A stretch of DNA of 64,000 nt, taken from positions 124,001 through 188,000 of the forward strand of contig NZ_BMLW01000003.1 of NCBI RefSeq assembly GCF_014645515.1, given 5' to 3'. Positions within the stretch are counted from its first letter, which is position 1. Each line of letters opens with the position of its first letter. The notes below the pieces were generated by a model. That model had not been told where the DNA came from. It searched no databases and saw only the letters and a program-made list of their open reading frames with translations. This DNA is from Oceanobacillus neutriphilus (lineage in GTDB: Bacteria > Bacillota > Bacilli > Bacillales > Amphibacillaceae). The position numbers were made by a program, and so were the translations under genes. Below are positions 56,809 to 64,000 of the stretch, in pieces.

Positions 56809-57530
56809 TGATAACTGTACAGGATTTACACAAAAGCTTTGGAGATAATGAAGTTTTAAAAGGTATTAACTGTGAGGTGGAAGAAAAAGAAGTGGTATGC
56901 GTTATTGGACCGAGCGGATCAGGTAAAAGTACTTTTTTACGTTGTTTAAATTTATTAGAGGATATCACAAGTGGAGATGTTATTGTTGATGGTTATAATT
57001 TAAAGGATAGGACAACGGATATTAATATGATTCGCACCGAGGTGGGGATGGTATTCCAGCAATTTAATTTATTTCCGCATAAAACTGTGATTGAAAATGT
57101 AATGCTTGCCCCCCGGAAAGTCCGTAAGATTTCTGTGCAAGAGGCAAGAGAGCGAGGGGAAGCTTTATTGGAAAAGGTAGGTCTTGCAGAGAAGGCAGAT
57201 CAATACCCGGCACAATTATCAGGGGGACAGCAGCAGCGTGTAGCAATAGCACGTGCACTTGCCATGGAACCCAAGCTGATGCTGTTCGATGAGCCGACTT
57301 CAGCACTTGACCCGGAGCTTGTTGGAGAAGTGTTAGAGGTAATGAAGCAATTAGCGAAAGAGGGGATGACCATGGTTGTGGTGACGCACGAAATGGGATT
57401 TGCCAGAGAAGTTGCGGATAGGGTGCTGTTTATGGATGAGGGTATTATTATGGAAGAAAATACGCCGGAAGTCATTTTTACAAATCCGAATTCGGAACGG
57501 ACAAAGAACTTTTTAAATAAAGTTTTATAA
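56808..57530 (+). CDS. glnQ: Amino-acid ABC transporter ATP-binding protein (GlnQ type)
   Basis: 240 residues. Walker [10 protein letters not shown], signature [15 protein letters not shown], Walker [14 protein letters not shown]-loop VVVTHEMG. Energises uptake of a polar amino acid, probably glutamine. Immediately downstream of the permease. Confidence 0.93.
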   Translation: MITVQDLHKSFGDNEVLKGINCEVEEKEVVCVIGPSGSGKSTFLRCLNLLEDITSGDVIVDGYNLKDRTTDINMIRTEVGMVFQQFNLFPHKTVIENVMLAPRKVRKISVQEARERGEALLEKVGLAEKADQYPAQLSGGQQQRVAIARALAMEPKLMLFDEPTSALDPELVGEVLEVMKQLAKEGMTMVVVTHEMGFAREVADRVLFMDEGIIMEENTPEVIFTNPNSERTKNFLNKVL

Positions 57531-57537
57531 TGTAGGG

Positions 57538-57585
57538 TTAAGCAGGTTTATGGAATAGATAGGATTCTGTATACCTGCTTTAATA
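57538..57585 (+). terminator. Probable terminator of the amino-acid importer operon
   Basis: TTAAGCAGGT (57538-57547) pairs with ACCTGCTTTAA (57573-57583). Loop about 25 bases and a weak T-run, so efficiency may be moderate. Confidence 0.55.
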
Positions 57586-57703
57586 ATTAGAAAATAGGGT
57601 TTTAAGGATAACGGAAAACCTCTTTTTATTTATTAGGAAAAAGCATATAATTACGGTAATTGATTGTGAATCATTAAATTTATTTCATTTAGTCATTAAA
57701 AAA

Positions 57704-58012
57704 ATGTATGGAACAAGTGAAAATGCCGTATATAATCAACTTTTTCTAGCGATGATTACCTTCTGCCTGACCCTGTTAATGAAAATCAACTTAGGCTACC
57801 GGGGAACCCTGCTGGAAATGTTGAACTGGATTCGTGATTATTGGACGAAATCCATGGAACAGTTTATTTCCAACGTATTCAAGGAACCAGGACATACATC
57901 TAAAGACCGACGAAGGCTGGAACACGAGCGCATATTTGAAGAAACCTTAGAACAATATGAAACAGGAGAAACTGGGCATTTAGATGATTTAACTTTAAAC
58001 TCAATTATTTAA
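57704..58012 (+). pseudogene. IS4-family transposase, C-terminal remnant
   Basis: 102 codons matching the C-terminus of IS4-type transposases: KKMYGTSENAVYNQLF, a hydrophobic ITFCLTLLMK, and HERIFEETLEQYETGETGHL. The frame remains open upstream to about 57633 but the DDE catalytic core and the 5' end are absent, and no terminal inverted repeat is visible. A dead fragment of an insertion sequence. Confidence 0.75.
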
Positions 58013-58284
58013 AGAGTATATAAAATTCTGGAAATGGATGAAGGGCTACCTTTAGTGCCTATTGTCTTTTTTTAATAAAATATTGTTTATATCTGAAGAT
58101 TACAACAATAAATCAGAATTTACAAACCATATTACTTGCTTAAGTATTTATTTTTTTATGCAACGCTAGTGGAAAATTATAGAATTATTTTCTTGTGGAT
58201 AACTATTTATAGAAAAACAGCCGTGTCCAGCTCTGAGCGCCAAAAACTAGGGAGCTAACACGTGAGCGCTCTGCGCTTTTGTTC
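58013..58284. other. Intergenic stretch with a GC-rich palindromic repeat
   Basis: About 270 bases after the transposase remnant. At 58203-58275 is a GC-rich segment containing GTGTCCAGCTCTGAGCGCC and GAGCGCTCTGCGC, unlike its AT-rich surroundings and with self-complementary GAGCGC/GCGCTC. It looks like a dispersed repeat of the host genome. No gene is supported. Confidence 0.35.
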
Positions 58285-58478
58285 TGTATTGAATGAATTA
58301 TTTCATCTATTTCCTGTTTGGATAATCTTTCCCTATAAAGCGTTACTTTCCCATCTGATATTGCTTTTACAGGAATTTGTCCATCTATTAATGTGTTGCT
58401 TGGAATAATGGATGGAATTGGGTTTATTATTTGTTTAGGTGATTTTATCCTTATAGATACAATTATCAAAATACTCAT
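58285..58478 (-). pseudogene. Truncated duplicate of the small gene at 54456-54824
   Basis: The minus-strand reading contains KQIINPIPSIIPSNTLIDGQ and GKVTLYRERLSKQEI, nearly the same as the C-terminal half of the protein at 54456-54824, and the DNA is visibly similar over about 150 bases. The 5' half is missing and the 3' end runs into an unrelated GC-rich repeat, so no normal stop is kept. Confidence 0.7.
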
Positions 58479-58496
58479 ATAAGTGCTAATTTTACA

Positions 58497-58550
58497 TTGA
58501 CTTAATCTTCAATCATTGCTAATATGTTAAAAAGAGTGAACGTTCACTCT
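58497..58550 (+). promoter_or_regulatory. Promoter and TetR-type operator of the MFS/oxidase operon
   Basis: TTGACT (58497-58502), 17-base spacer, TAATAT (58520-58525), then an 18-bp perfect palindrome AGAGTGAACGTTCACTCT (58533-58550) covering the start point. The TGAACGTTCA core is of the kind bound by TetR-family repressors, and such a gene lies at 62538-63182. Confidence 0.7.
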
Positions 58551-58653
58551 CTTAGGTGATGATAATAAAACCTTCTTTCTAAAAGTAGTATATATCCAAA
58601 TATATGATGACACCGAATGAAATGAGTCGTATAAAATAAAAGGAGGAGATTGT

Positions 58654-59976
58654 GTGAGTAGAACGATTTCAATGGATGATTTACCGTTAAGCAAGTTTCA
58701 TATAAAGGTTGCAATTTATACTACGGGTGGGAAATTTTGTGACGGATATATTTTGGGAGTTATTGCTATTGCTCTAACATTATTAGGTCCTCAACTGGAG
58801 TTAAATGCTTTTTGGTATGGATTAATTGGAAGTTCAGCATTAATAGGTCTTTTTCTGGGGAGTTTCTTTTTTGGATGGTTAACAGATAAAATTGGTAGAA
58901 AGCCAATCTATCTAACAACCATAGCCTTGTTTGTTTTCATCTCCATATTGCAATATTTTGTTTCATCACCGGAACAATTATTTATTCTTCGTTTATTGTT
59001 GGGGTTTGCGATAAGTGCTGAATATGCAACGGGGGCAACGCTATTGTCGGAGCTGATTCCCAGGAAACAGCGTGGTACGATTTTAGCCTGTTTGAACGCA
59101 ATGTGGACAGTGGGTTTCGTGTTTTCTGTTATTGTCGGCTACGCAATGCTTCACTTTGGGGGAGAAGAAATTTGGCGTTGGATATTGGTGAGCAGTGCGA
59201 TGCCGGCCTTTTTACTACTTATGTTGCGATTGGGTTCAGCGGAGTCTCCGAGGTGGTTAATGAGTAAAGGCAGGGTCGATGAAGCAAGGGCTGTTGTTGA
59301 CAAATATTTTGGCAGTCATGTCCGTATAGATAATCTAGTAATGGAAGAAAATAAGAAAACAGAAGTGAAGGAAATATTTAGTAAAAAATATAGAACAAGA
59401 ACGGCATTTGCAGGGTTATTCTGGTGCTTGCATGTCTTACCTTATTTTGGAATGATGACCTTTTTGCCAGTTGTGTTTGCCAGCCTTAACTTGAATGATG
59501 AGTTTTTAGGAACCTTGATTTCAAATTTATTTCAGTTAGCGGGTGCTGTAGCAGGTGTTGTCATTATGGATAAAATTTCAAGAAGAAGCTTTGTTATTTA
59601 TTCATTTTTAATTTTGGCCGTATCAATCGGGTTGCTTGTGGTTATTCCAAACCCTTCGTCTTTCATTATAGTAGGAAGCTTCTCCATTTATGTTTTTGCA
59701 GCTTCCGCTTCGGGCAATTTGCAAACGGTATATCCAAGTGAGATGTTCCCTACCCATATACGTTCAACTGCAGTAGGTTTTGCTACAATGATTAGCCGAA
59801 TCGGTGCAGCAGCGGGGACTTTCCTTCTGCCGATAAGTATAGATGCACTGGGTATTCAAATAACAATGGCAATTTTAACAGGTTTGTTGCTGATTGCGTT
59901 ATTTATTTCAATCAAATGGGCGCCGGAAACGCGTAATATATCTTTAGAAAAAGCAGCTAATGTTTCCGTTTCCTAA
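58654..59976 (+). CDS. Major facilitator superfamily transporter
   Basis: 440 residues, 12 membrane helices, sugar/aromatic-acid:H+ symporter type: GKFCDGYILGVIAIALTLLG, the MFS loop motif GWLTDKIGRKPIYL, PRKQRGTILACLNAMWTVGF and SEMFPTHIRSTAVGFATMIS. Its neighbours suggest import of an N-methylated or other amino compound oxidised by the next two enzymes, though export cannot be excluded. Start GTG after AAAGGAGGAG. Confidence 0.88.
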   Translation: MSRTISMDDLPLSKFHIKVAIYTTGGKFCDGYILGVIAIALTLLGPQLELNAFWYGLIGSSALIGLFLGSFFFGWLTDKIGRKPIYLTTIALFVFISILQYFVSSPEQLFILRLLLGFAISAEYATGATLLSELIPRKQRGTILACLNAMWTVGFVFSVIVGYAMLHFGGEEIWRWILVSSAMPAFLLLMLRLGSAESPRWLMSKGRVDEARAVVDKYFGSHVRIDNLVMEENKKTEVKEIFSKKYRTRTAFAGLFWCLHVLPYFGMMTFLPVVFASLNLNDEFLGTLISNLFQLAGAVAGVVIMDKISRRSFVIYSFLILAVSIGLLVVIPNPSSFIIVGSFSIYVFAASASGNLQTVYPSEMFPTHIRSTAVGFATMISRIGAAAGTFLLPISIDALGIQITMAILTGLLLIALFISIKWAPETRNISLEKAANVSVS

Positions 59977-60005
59977 TTAAACATAATATACAAGGAGGAG
60001 TATAA

Positions 60006-61139
60006 ATGACAAGTAATAATGTAGCAGTAATTGGTATTGGAACGATTGGTAGTATGACGCTCTGGCAGTTAGCGAGACGGGGGATTAAAGCTGTCGGTTT
60101 TGAACAATTTGGAATTGCTCATGATCGATCAGCCGCTGGCGGGGAATCACGGATGTTCCGAACCGCATATATGGAAGGACCGGAATATGTTCCATTACTC
60201 AAGCAGTCACGCGAACTATGGGAAGCATTAGAGGATGAAACAGGTTATAATCTATTAACGTTAAATGGCGGGTTGATGATTGGCCCAAAAGATTCTACTA
60301 GAATGAAAAATGTGATTCAAAGTGTCAATGATTTTGATATAGATTCTGAAATTTTGGATGCAGAACAAGCGCATATCCGTTTTCCACAGCACAAGTTCAA
60401 GCCTGATGATATTGTCTTGCTTGATCATGAAGCTGGTTATATTCGTCCTGAGCTTGCTGTATTTGCAGCAGCTGAACGAGCCGAACAGCTAGGTGCGGTA
60501 ATTCATCGTCATGCAAAAGTAGACAGTATTGAGGAAGTGGATGGGGCGGTGAAGGTTGTTGCCAACGGTAAGAACTACGAATTTGATCAAGTTATTGTGA
60601 CAGCTGGTCCTTGGACGACAAAACTATTTCCTGAATTAAAGCAAAATTTGAAGTCGAGGAAGATCGTGATGACCTGGTACCCTACAGACAAACTAAGTAA
60701 CTATAAACCGGATGCTTTTCCGGTATTCGGGAGAATATCTGATGACATACAATTCTTTGGTATTCCAACTTTAGAAGGGACTATGGTTAAAATAGGAAGT
60801 GTTGACACATTTGGAGAAGTGGATCCGGATAATATTTTGCGAGATGTAAAGCTTTCTGAATTAAAACAGATTAATAAAGCTGTTCAAAACTTTTTCCCGG
60901 AATTAAGATCAGATCCAATGAGGATCAGTGTGCACATGGATGGTTATACAACGGATGAACATGCGGTTGTGGGGGCTGTCCCAAAGCATAATAAAACATT
61001 TATCATGGGTGGATATTCAGGACACGGATTCAAATTAGCCCCTGTTATGGGGGAGATTGGAGCCGATCTGATTGAGGACGGAAGAACAAAATTTGATATT
61101 TCCCACTTGGACCCAGCTCGTTTTATGAAAGGGGAATAA
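60006..61139 (+). CDS. SolA-like FAD-dependent amine oxidase (paralogue 1)
   Basis: 377 residues of the N-methyltryptophan/sarcosine oxidase family: VAVIGIGTIGSMTLWQLARR, GFEQFGIAHDRSAAGGESR, GGYSGHGFKLAPVMG. The region matching the covalent-flavin motif reads VHMDGYTTDEHAVVG with no cysteine, unlike the SolA gene at 51719-52855, so flavin is probably held non-covalently. ATG follows AAGGAGGAG, 30 bases after the MFS gene. Confidence 0.85.
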   Translation: MTSNNVAVIGIGTIGSMTLWQLARRGIKAVGFEQFGIAHDRSAAGGESRMFRTAYMEGPEYVPLLKQSRELWEALEDETGYNLLTLNGGLMIGPKDSTRMKNVIQSVNDFDIDSEILDAEQAHIRFPQHKFKPDDIVLLDHEAGYIRPELAVFAAAERAEQLGAVIHRHAKVDSIEEVDGAVKVVANGKNYEFDQVIVTAGPWTTKLFPELKQNLKSRKIVMTWYPTDKLSNYKPDAFPVFGRISDDIQFFGIPTLEGTMVKIGSVDTFGEVDPDNILRDVKLSELKQINKAVQNFFPELRSDPMRISVHMDGYTTDEHAVVGAVPKHNKTFIMGGYSGHGFKLAPVMGEIGADLIEDGRTKFDISHLDPARFMKGE

Positions 61140-61143
61140 AACG

Positions 61144-61257
61144 AGGCTGAGACTGGGACAGGGACAGAAGAAATGATTTAATCTAGAAACATATTCCTGA
61201 AGCGGATATTCACACGATTTGTGTTCAGAATTTGTTAGATCAAAATACTTCTGTCCC
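61144..61257. repeat. Inverted-repeat intergenic element
   Basis: GGGACAGAAG (61161-61170) and CTTCTGTCCC (61248-61257) are exact complements 77 bases apart, preceded by GAGGCTGAGACTGGGACAG. Similar GAGGCTG-GGGACA elements recur in Firmicute intergenic regions as I recall. It sits between the two tandem oxidase genes, so transcripts could fold it into a long hairpin. Confidence 0.5.
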
Positions 61258-61292
61258 ATTCTTATAACTTTTTGGGAAAAGGAGTTGAGTCA

Positions 61293-62429
61293 ATGGATGC
61301 AAAAGTAGGGGTAGTCGGTGTTGGAACGATGGGGAGTATGGTTATGTGGCAGTTGGCTAGAGCTGGAATAACATCCGTTATTGGTTTTGAACAGTTTAAC
61401 ATTGGGCATGACCGTTCTGCTGTAGGCGGAGAATCCAGAGCTTTTCGGACAGCTTATTTAGAAGGAAGTGAATATATTCCCCTTTTAATAGATTCGTATC
61501 AGCAATGGCGTGAATTGGAGCAGGATACAAATGTTGACCTTCTTACATTAACTGGCGGATTAACAATTGGAAAATCAGAAGAAATAACAATGAAAAACAT
61601 GATTCAATGTGTTCATGATTTTGATTTAGATCACGAGATATTGGATTGGAAGCAAGCAAAAACATATTATCCTCAGCATATGTTAACATCGGATGAAATA
61701 ATAATTCTGGACAGGAAATCAGGGTTTCTGCGTCCGGAGCTGGCGGTTCTGACAGCAGCCAGACGTGCAGAGGAACTGGGGGCTGCAATTTTAAGGAACA
61801 CTCCTGTAGAATCTATTGAACCTCATTCGGCAGGGGTGCGTGTCCATGCAGGGGAAAGAATATATGAGTTTGAAAAGGTTGTTGTAACTGCTGGTCCTTG
61901 GTTAAATCGATTATTGCCAATATATAATGATTATTTTGAAGTGAATCGTCTGTTATTATCTTGGTTTACTTCCAAGAATATAAAATCGTTTTATCCTGAT
62001 CAATTTCCCGTTTTTGTCCATTTAACAGATGGCATAGATTTATTTGGTGTACCAACTGTAGATGGTAATACTGTAAAGATTGCCAAGGTTAGTTCCGGCG
62101 GGGAGGGGCCAGTGGCGAATCCGGATGCTATGAACCGAAATGTGCAATCGGAGGATTTGGAACAAATTATTCAAGGGGTAAAAAAATATCTTCCAGAATT
62201 AATCCCTGAGCCAATTAGAGTAACAGCCTATATGGATGGTTATACGAAAGATCATCATTCACTCGCAGGATATGTACCTAAACAGGACAATCTTCTGGTA
62301 TTTGGCGGCTTTTCCGGTCACGGCTTTAAGCTAGCGCCAGTTATGGGGAAAATTGCTTTGGAATTACTGAAAACTGGAAGTTCAAGCTATGCAGTCCAAC
62401 ATTTAGATCCAAATAGATTTTTAGAATGA
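61293..62429 (+). CDS. SolA-like FAD-dependent amine oxidase (paralogue 2)
   Basis: 378 residues, clearly related to the upstream oxidase: VGVVGVGTMGSMVMWQLARA, GFEQFNIGHDRSAVGGESR, GGFSGHGFKLAPVMG. The covalent-flavin motif region reads AYMDGYTKDHHSLAG, again without cysteine. ATG 61293 (AAAAGGAG eight bases upstream) is preferred over TTG 61272. The tandem pair probably arose by duplication; the products may act on related substrates or as a heteromer. Confidence 0.85.
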   Translation: MDAKVGVVGVGTMGSMVMWQLARAGITSVIGFEQFNIGHDRSAVGGESRAFRTAYLEGSEYIPLLIDSYQQWRELEQDTNVDLLTLTGGLTIGKSEEITMKNMIQCVHDFDLDHEILDWKQAKTYYPQHMLTSDEIIILDRKSGFLRPELAVLTAARRAEELGAAILRNTPVESIEPHSAGVRVHAGERIYEFEKVVVTAGPWLNRLLPIYNDYFEVNRLLLSWFTSKNIKSFYPDQFPVFVHLTDGIDLFGVPTVDGNTVKIAKVSSGGEGPVANPDAMNRNVQSEDLEQIIQGVKKYLPELIPEPIRVTAYMDGYTKDHHSLAGYVPKQDNLLVFGGFSGHGFKLAPVMGKIALELLKTGSSSYAVQHLDPNRFLE

Positions 62430-62444
62430 GCTGCTATTAAAAAA

Positions 62445-62492
62445 TAAGCTTGTGGAACCCTTAAAGGATTCTGCAAGCTTACTTTCTTTTTT
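62445..62492 (+). terminator. Rho-independent terminator
   Basis: TAAGCTTGTGGAACCC (62445-62460) pairs with GGATTCTGCAAGCTTA (62466-62481), three mismatches or wobbles, followed by a T-rich run. Separates the oxidase operon from the convergent TetR-type gene. Confidence 0.75.
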
Positions 62493-62537
62493 TTATATAA
62501 CTGTACATTAAAATAATTATTGAAATAGGCCACCTTA

Positions 62538-63182
62538 TTACTTCGTTTTTCCTGATAAAATTTGAATAGAGTTCAGAATAAATTCTACTTTTTCTTCGTT
62601 GGTTAATTGTTCATTTTTTCCTATTCTCAGAAACGTACGGAATCGTTTTTCGTGGTAATCGGAAACCAGGGAATAAAGGAAAAGTAAAAAGTAATTATCT
62701 AACAGAAAAGAAAATGATTTTTCATCAATATTCAATTGAATTTCATTTCTTTTTTTGGCTTCCTTAACCATTTCAAGCACATAAGAACCAGATTCCATGA
62801 AATTATCATGTAATTCTTGAGAAAACTTTTCCATATTGTTAGACCCGAGGTTAGCATAAACTTTTATGTAATTAGGATACTTCATATGGAGCCTTTCAAT
62901 TTCTTTTAAATATGAATGGACTGTAGCGAGGAATGATTCCTCAATATGCTTATGTTTTCTGTATAAGTGCGAGACTAAAATGTGCTGGCATCGGTTTAAT
63001 ACAGTGAGAAATAATTTTTCTTTATTTTTAAAGTACTTATAAAGGGCACCATTTGAGATGTTTGCTTTTTGGCAAATCTCTTTTACGCCTGCCCCATAAT
63101 ATCCTTTATCTGCAAAACATTCCGTTGCAACATCTAAAATATGTAATTGTTTTTCCTCAGGTAATCTTGTAAAGGCATTCAA
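62538..63182 (-). CDS. TetR-family transcriptional regulator
   Basis: 214 residues: N-terminal HTH (ILDVATECFADKGYYGAGVK, EICQKANISNGALYKYF) and a variable ligand domain. TTG 63182 is preceded by AGGAGGTGAG. It lies convergent to the MFS/oxidase operon, whose promoter carries a TetR-type palindrome, so it is likely the repressor and may also regulate itself from the palindrome at 63261-63277. Confidence 0.87.
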   Translation of the reverse strand: MNAFTRLPEEKQLHILDVATECFADKGYYGAGVKEICQKANISNGALYKYFKNKEKLFLTVLNRCQHILVSHLYRKHKHIEESFLATVHSYLKEIERLHMKYPNYIKVYANLGSNNMEKFSQELHDNFMESGSYVLEMVKEAKKRNEIQLNIDEKSFSFLLDNYFLLFLYSLVSDYHEKRFRTFLRIGKNEQLTNEEKVEFILNSIQILSGKTK

Positions 63183-63260
63183 TGGGAACTCACCTCCTCC
63201 TTAACTATAGAATATCATAGAATATTAAAATCTGTATATGTAATCCGAATTTGTTACATT

Positions 63261-63277
63261 TATAAGTTCAACTTATA
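63261..63277. promoter_or_regulatory. 17-bp palindrome between tetR-type gene and YczE-like gene
   Basis: TATAAGTTCAACTTATA: 8-bp arms around a central C. It differs from the 18-bp palindrome of the MFS operon but is placed where a divergent operator would be. Confidence 0.45.
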
Positions 63278-63338
63278 TAGATAAAGAGGAACCTTTTTAT
63301 TTCCGGTTAAAAAGCGTATACTAAGCTTTAATACAAAG

Positions 63339-63716
63339 TTGTTTCATTGGACAGGGATCCTTCCGACTGCAACGAATACATGGCTGGATGTTATTTTTAT
63401 GTTAATGGGGATTTGTATTATGGGCTTTGGCGGGGGAATGTACAATGCTGCTGGTGTTGGTTCCGGGCCTCGTGACGGCTTTATGCTTTCTATTGCAGAT
63501 AAATTAGGAGCTCCGATCGGCAGAGTGAGAATTATAACAGAGTGCAGCGTGCTGGTGCTAGGGTTAATTATTGGCGGGCCTGTGTTTATTTTTACATTTG
63601 TGTTTACTTTCATTCAAAGTCCTATATTCCAGGCTACATATCTAAAGCTGGGAGATTTTGTATTAAAGATAGAATATAATCAAAATGAGAATAGAAAGAA
63701 AAAGCATCTCTCATAA
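63339..63716 (+). pseudogene. YczE/YitT-type membrane protein, 5'-truncated
   Basis: 125 codons covering the C-terminal half of a YczE-like membrane protein: IMGFGGGMYNAAGVGSGPRD, then GFMLSIADKLGAPIG, two further hydrophobic segments and a basic tail (ENRKKKHLS). Such proteins are normally about 200 residues; here the N-terminal half is missing and no ribosome-binding site precedes TTG 63339. Either a truncated gene or a short family member. Confidence 0.55.
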
Positions 63717-63783
63717 AAGTTGAAATGAACATATGTAAAGTAAATGCAGTAAAACAGTATGGAAATAATTTAAACTGGATAAG

Positions 63784-63829
63784 AAAAAGGACCAGTTCTC
63801 AGAAGAATGAGTAAACCGGTCCTTTTTCT
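63784..63829. terminator. Rho-independent terminator
   Basis: AAAAAGGACCAGTT (63784-63797) pairs with AACCGGTCCTTTTT (63814-63827), one mismatch, T5 on both sides. It overlaps the 3' end of the small minus-strand gene at 63799-63966. Confidence 0.8.
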
Positions 63830-63966
63830 GCTGGATAAACTGAACTATTGAATAAGGATGCTATGCTTTCCTGATTTCCTTTAAATCCCTGCAACCATAA
63901 CCAGACGAAGAAAGCTGTCAGGATAATTAGAAGAAGGATGATGATAACGATATATGAGCCCTTCAT
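63799..63966 (-). CDS. Small single-span membrane protein
   Basis: 55 residues from ATG 63966, with AGAGG upstream: MKGSYIVIIILLLIILTAFF then VWLWLQGFKGNQESI and a short polar tail. One membrane helix with the charged loop after it. The last ten codons lie inside the terminator hairpin, so the C-terminus is constrained by RNA structure or the real gene is shorter. Not recognised; codon composition is coding-like. Confidence 0.5.
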   Translation of the reverse strand: MKGSYIVIIILLLIILTAFFVWLWLQGFKGNQESIASLFNSSVYPAEKGPVYSFF

Positions 63967-64000
63967 AAGGTTTGCCTCTTTTCATCATTAATCATGATAC

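Overview
The window looks like a piece of chromosome from a low-GC, endospore-forming member of the Bacillaceae, most like the Oceanobacillus/Virgibacillus group. That placement is inferred from AT-rich DNA, strong AGGAGG ribosome-binding sites, consensus sigma-A promoters, a BclA-like collagen exosporium protein, a HemAT aerotaxis receptor and an frl operon in the Bacillus subtilis order. No rRNA, tRNA, CRISPR array, intact transposon or prophage is visible.

Region by region: (1) 1-4.7 kb is accessory: a cut-off collagen-type leader gene with a sigma-K-like promoter, a decayed fragment, a lipoprotein, a frameshifted membrane-protein gene, an acidic hypothetical protein and a large collagen-like exosporium protein. 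(2) 5.0-13.7 kb: a C45-type amidohydrolase/acyltransferase, then an M20 amidohydrolase leading a complete Opp/Dpp-type ABC importer, suggesting scavenging of peptides or N-acyl amino acids. (3) 14.3-21.7 kb: a glucitol-type PTS operon (IIA, IIC, IIB, GutM, SorC-type regulator) carrying a SAF-domain oxidoreductase, a zinc alcohol dehydrogenase and a 2-hydroxyacid dehydrogenase, behind a consensus promoter followed by an array of TAACATATGTTA operators. (4) 22.1-29.8 kb: a galactitol-type PTS operon (PRD regulator, IIA, IIC, IIB) with a membrane protein, a zinc polyol dehydrogenase, two SDR proteins (one degenerate) and a IIB-like protein whose phospho-cysteine position is threonine. (5) 29.9-35.8 kb: a SorC-type repressor divergent from a complete E1alpha-E1beta-E2-E3 2-oxoacid or acetoin dehydrogenase operon. 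(6) 36.2-44.9 kb: an orphan fusion of a soluble domain with a PTS-IIC-like membrane domain, an MscS channel, HemAT, an esterase/ATP-grasp/esterase group and a metallophosphoesterase. (7) 45.0-50.98 kb, minus strand: the frl (fructosamine) operon frlB-O-N-M-D-R. (8) 51.2-57.6 kb: a thioesterase, a SolA-type oxidase, a TauE/SafE remnant, a BASS transporter, a small unknown gene and a glutamine-type ABC importer. (9) 57.7-64 kb: a transposase remnant, a duplicated gene fragment, a TetR-type locus (MFS transporter plus two tandem SolA-like oxidases), a truncated YczE-like gene and a small membrane protein.

The window is dominated by uptake plus first catabolic steps for unusual carbon and nitrogen sources (polyols, Amadori compounds, peptides or acyl amino acids, N-methyl amino acids), nearly every set with its own local regulator. 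The best candidates for something undescribed are the two adjacent PTS/dehydrogenase loci, especially the second with its cysteine-less IIB paralogue and degenerate SDR beside a SorC-controlled dehydrogenase complex. All functional assignments come from reading translated sequences and motifs; no database search was run.
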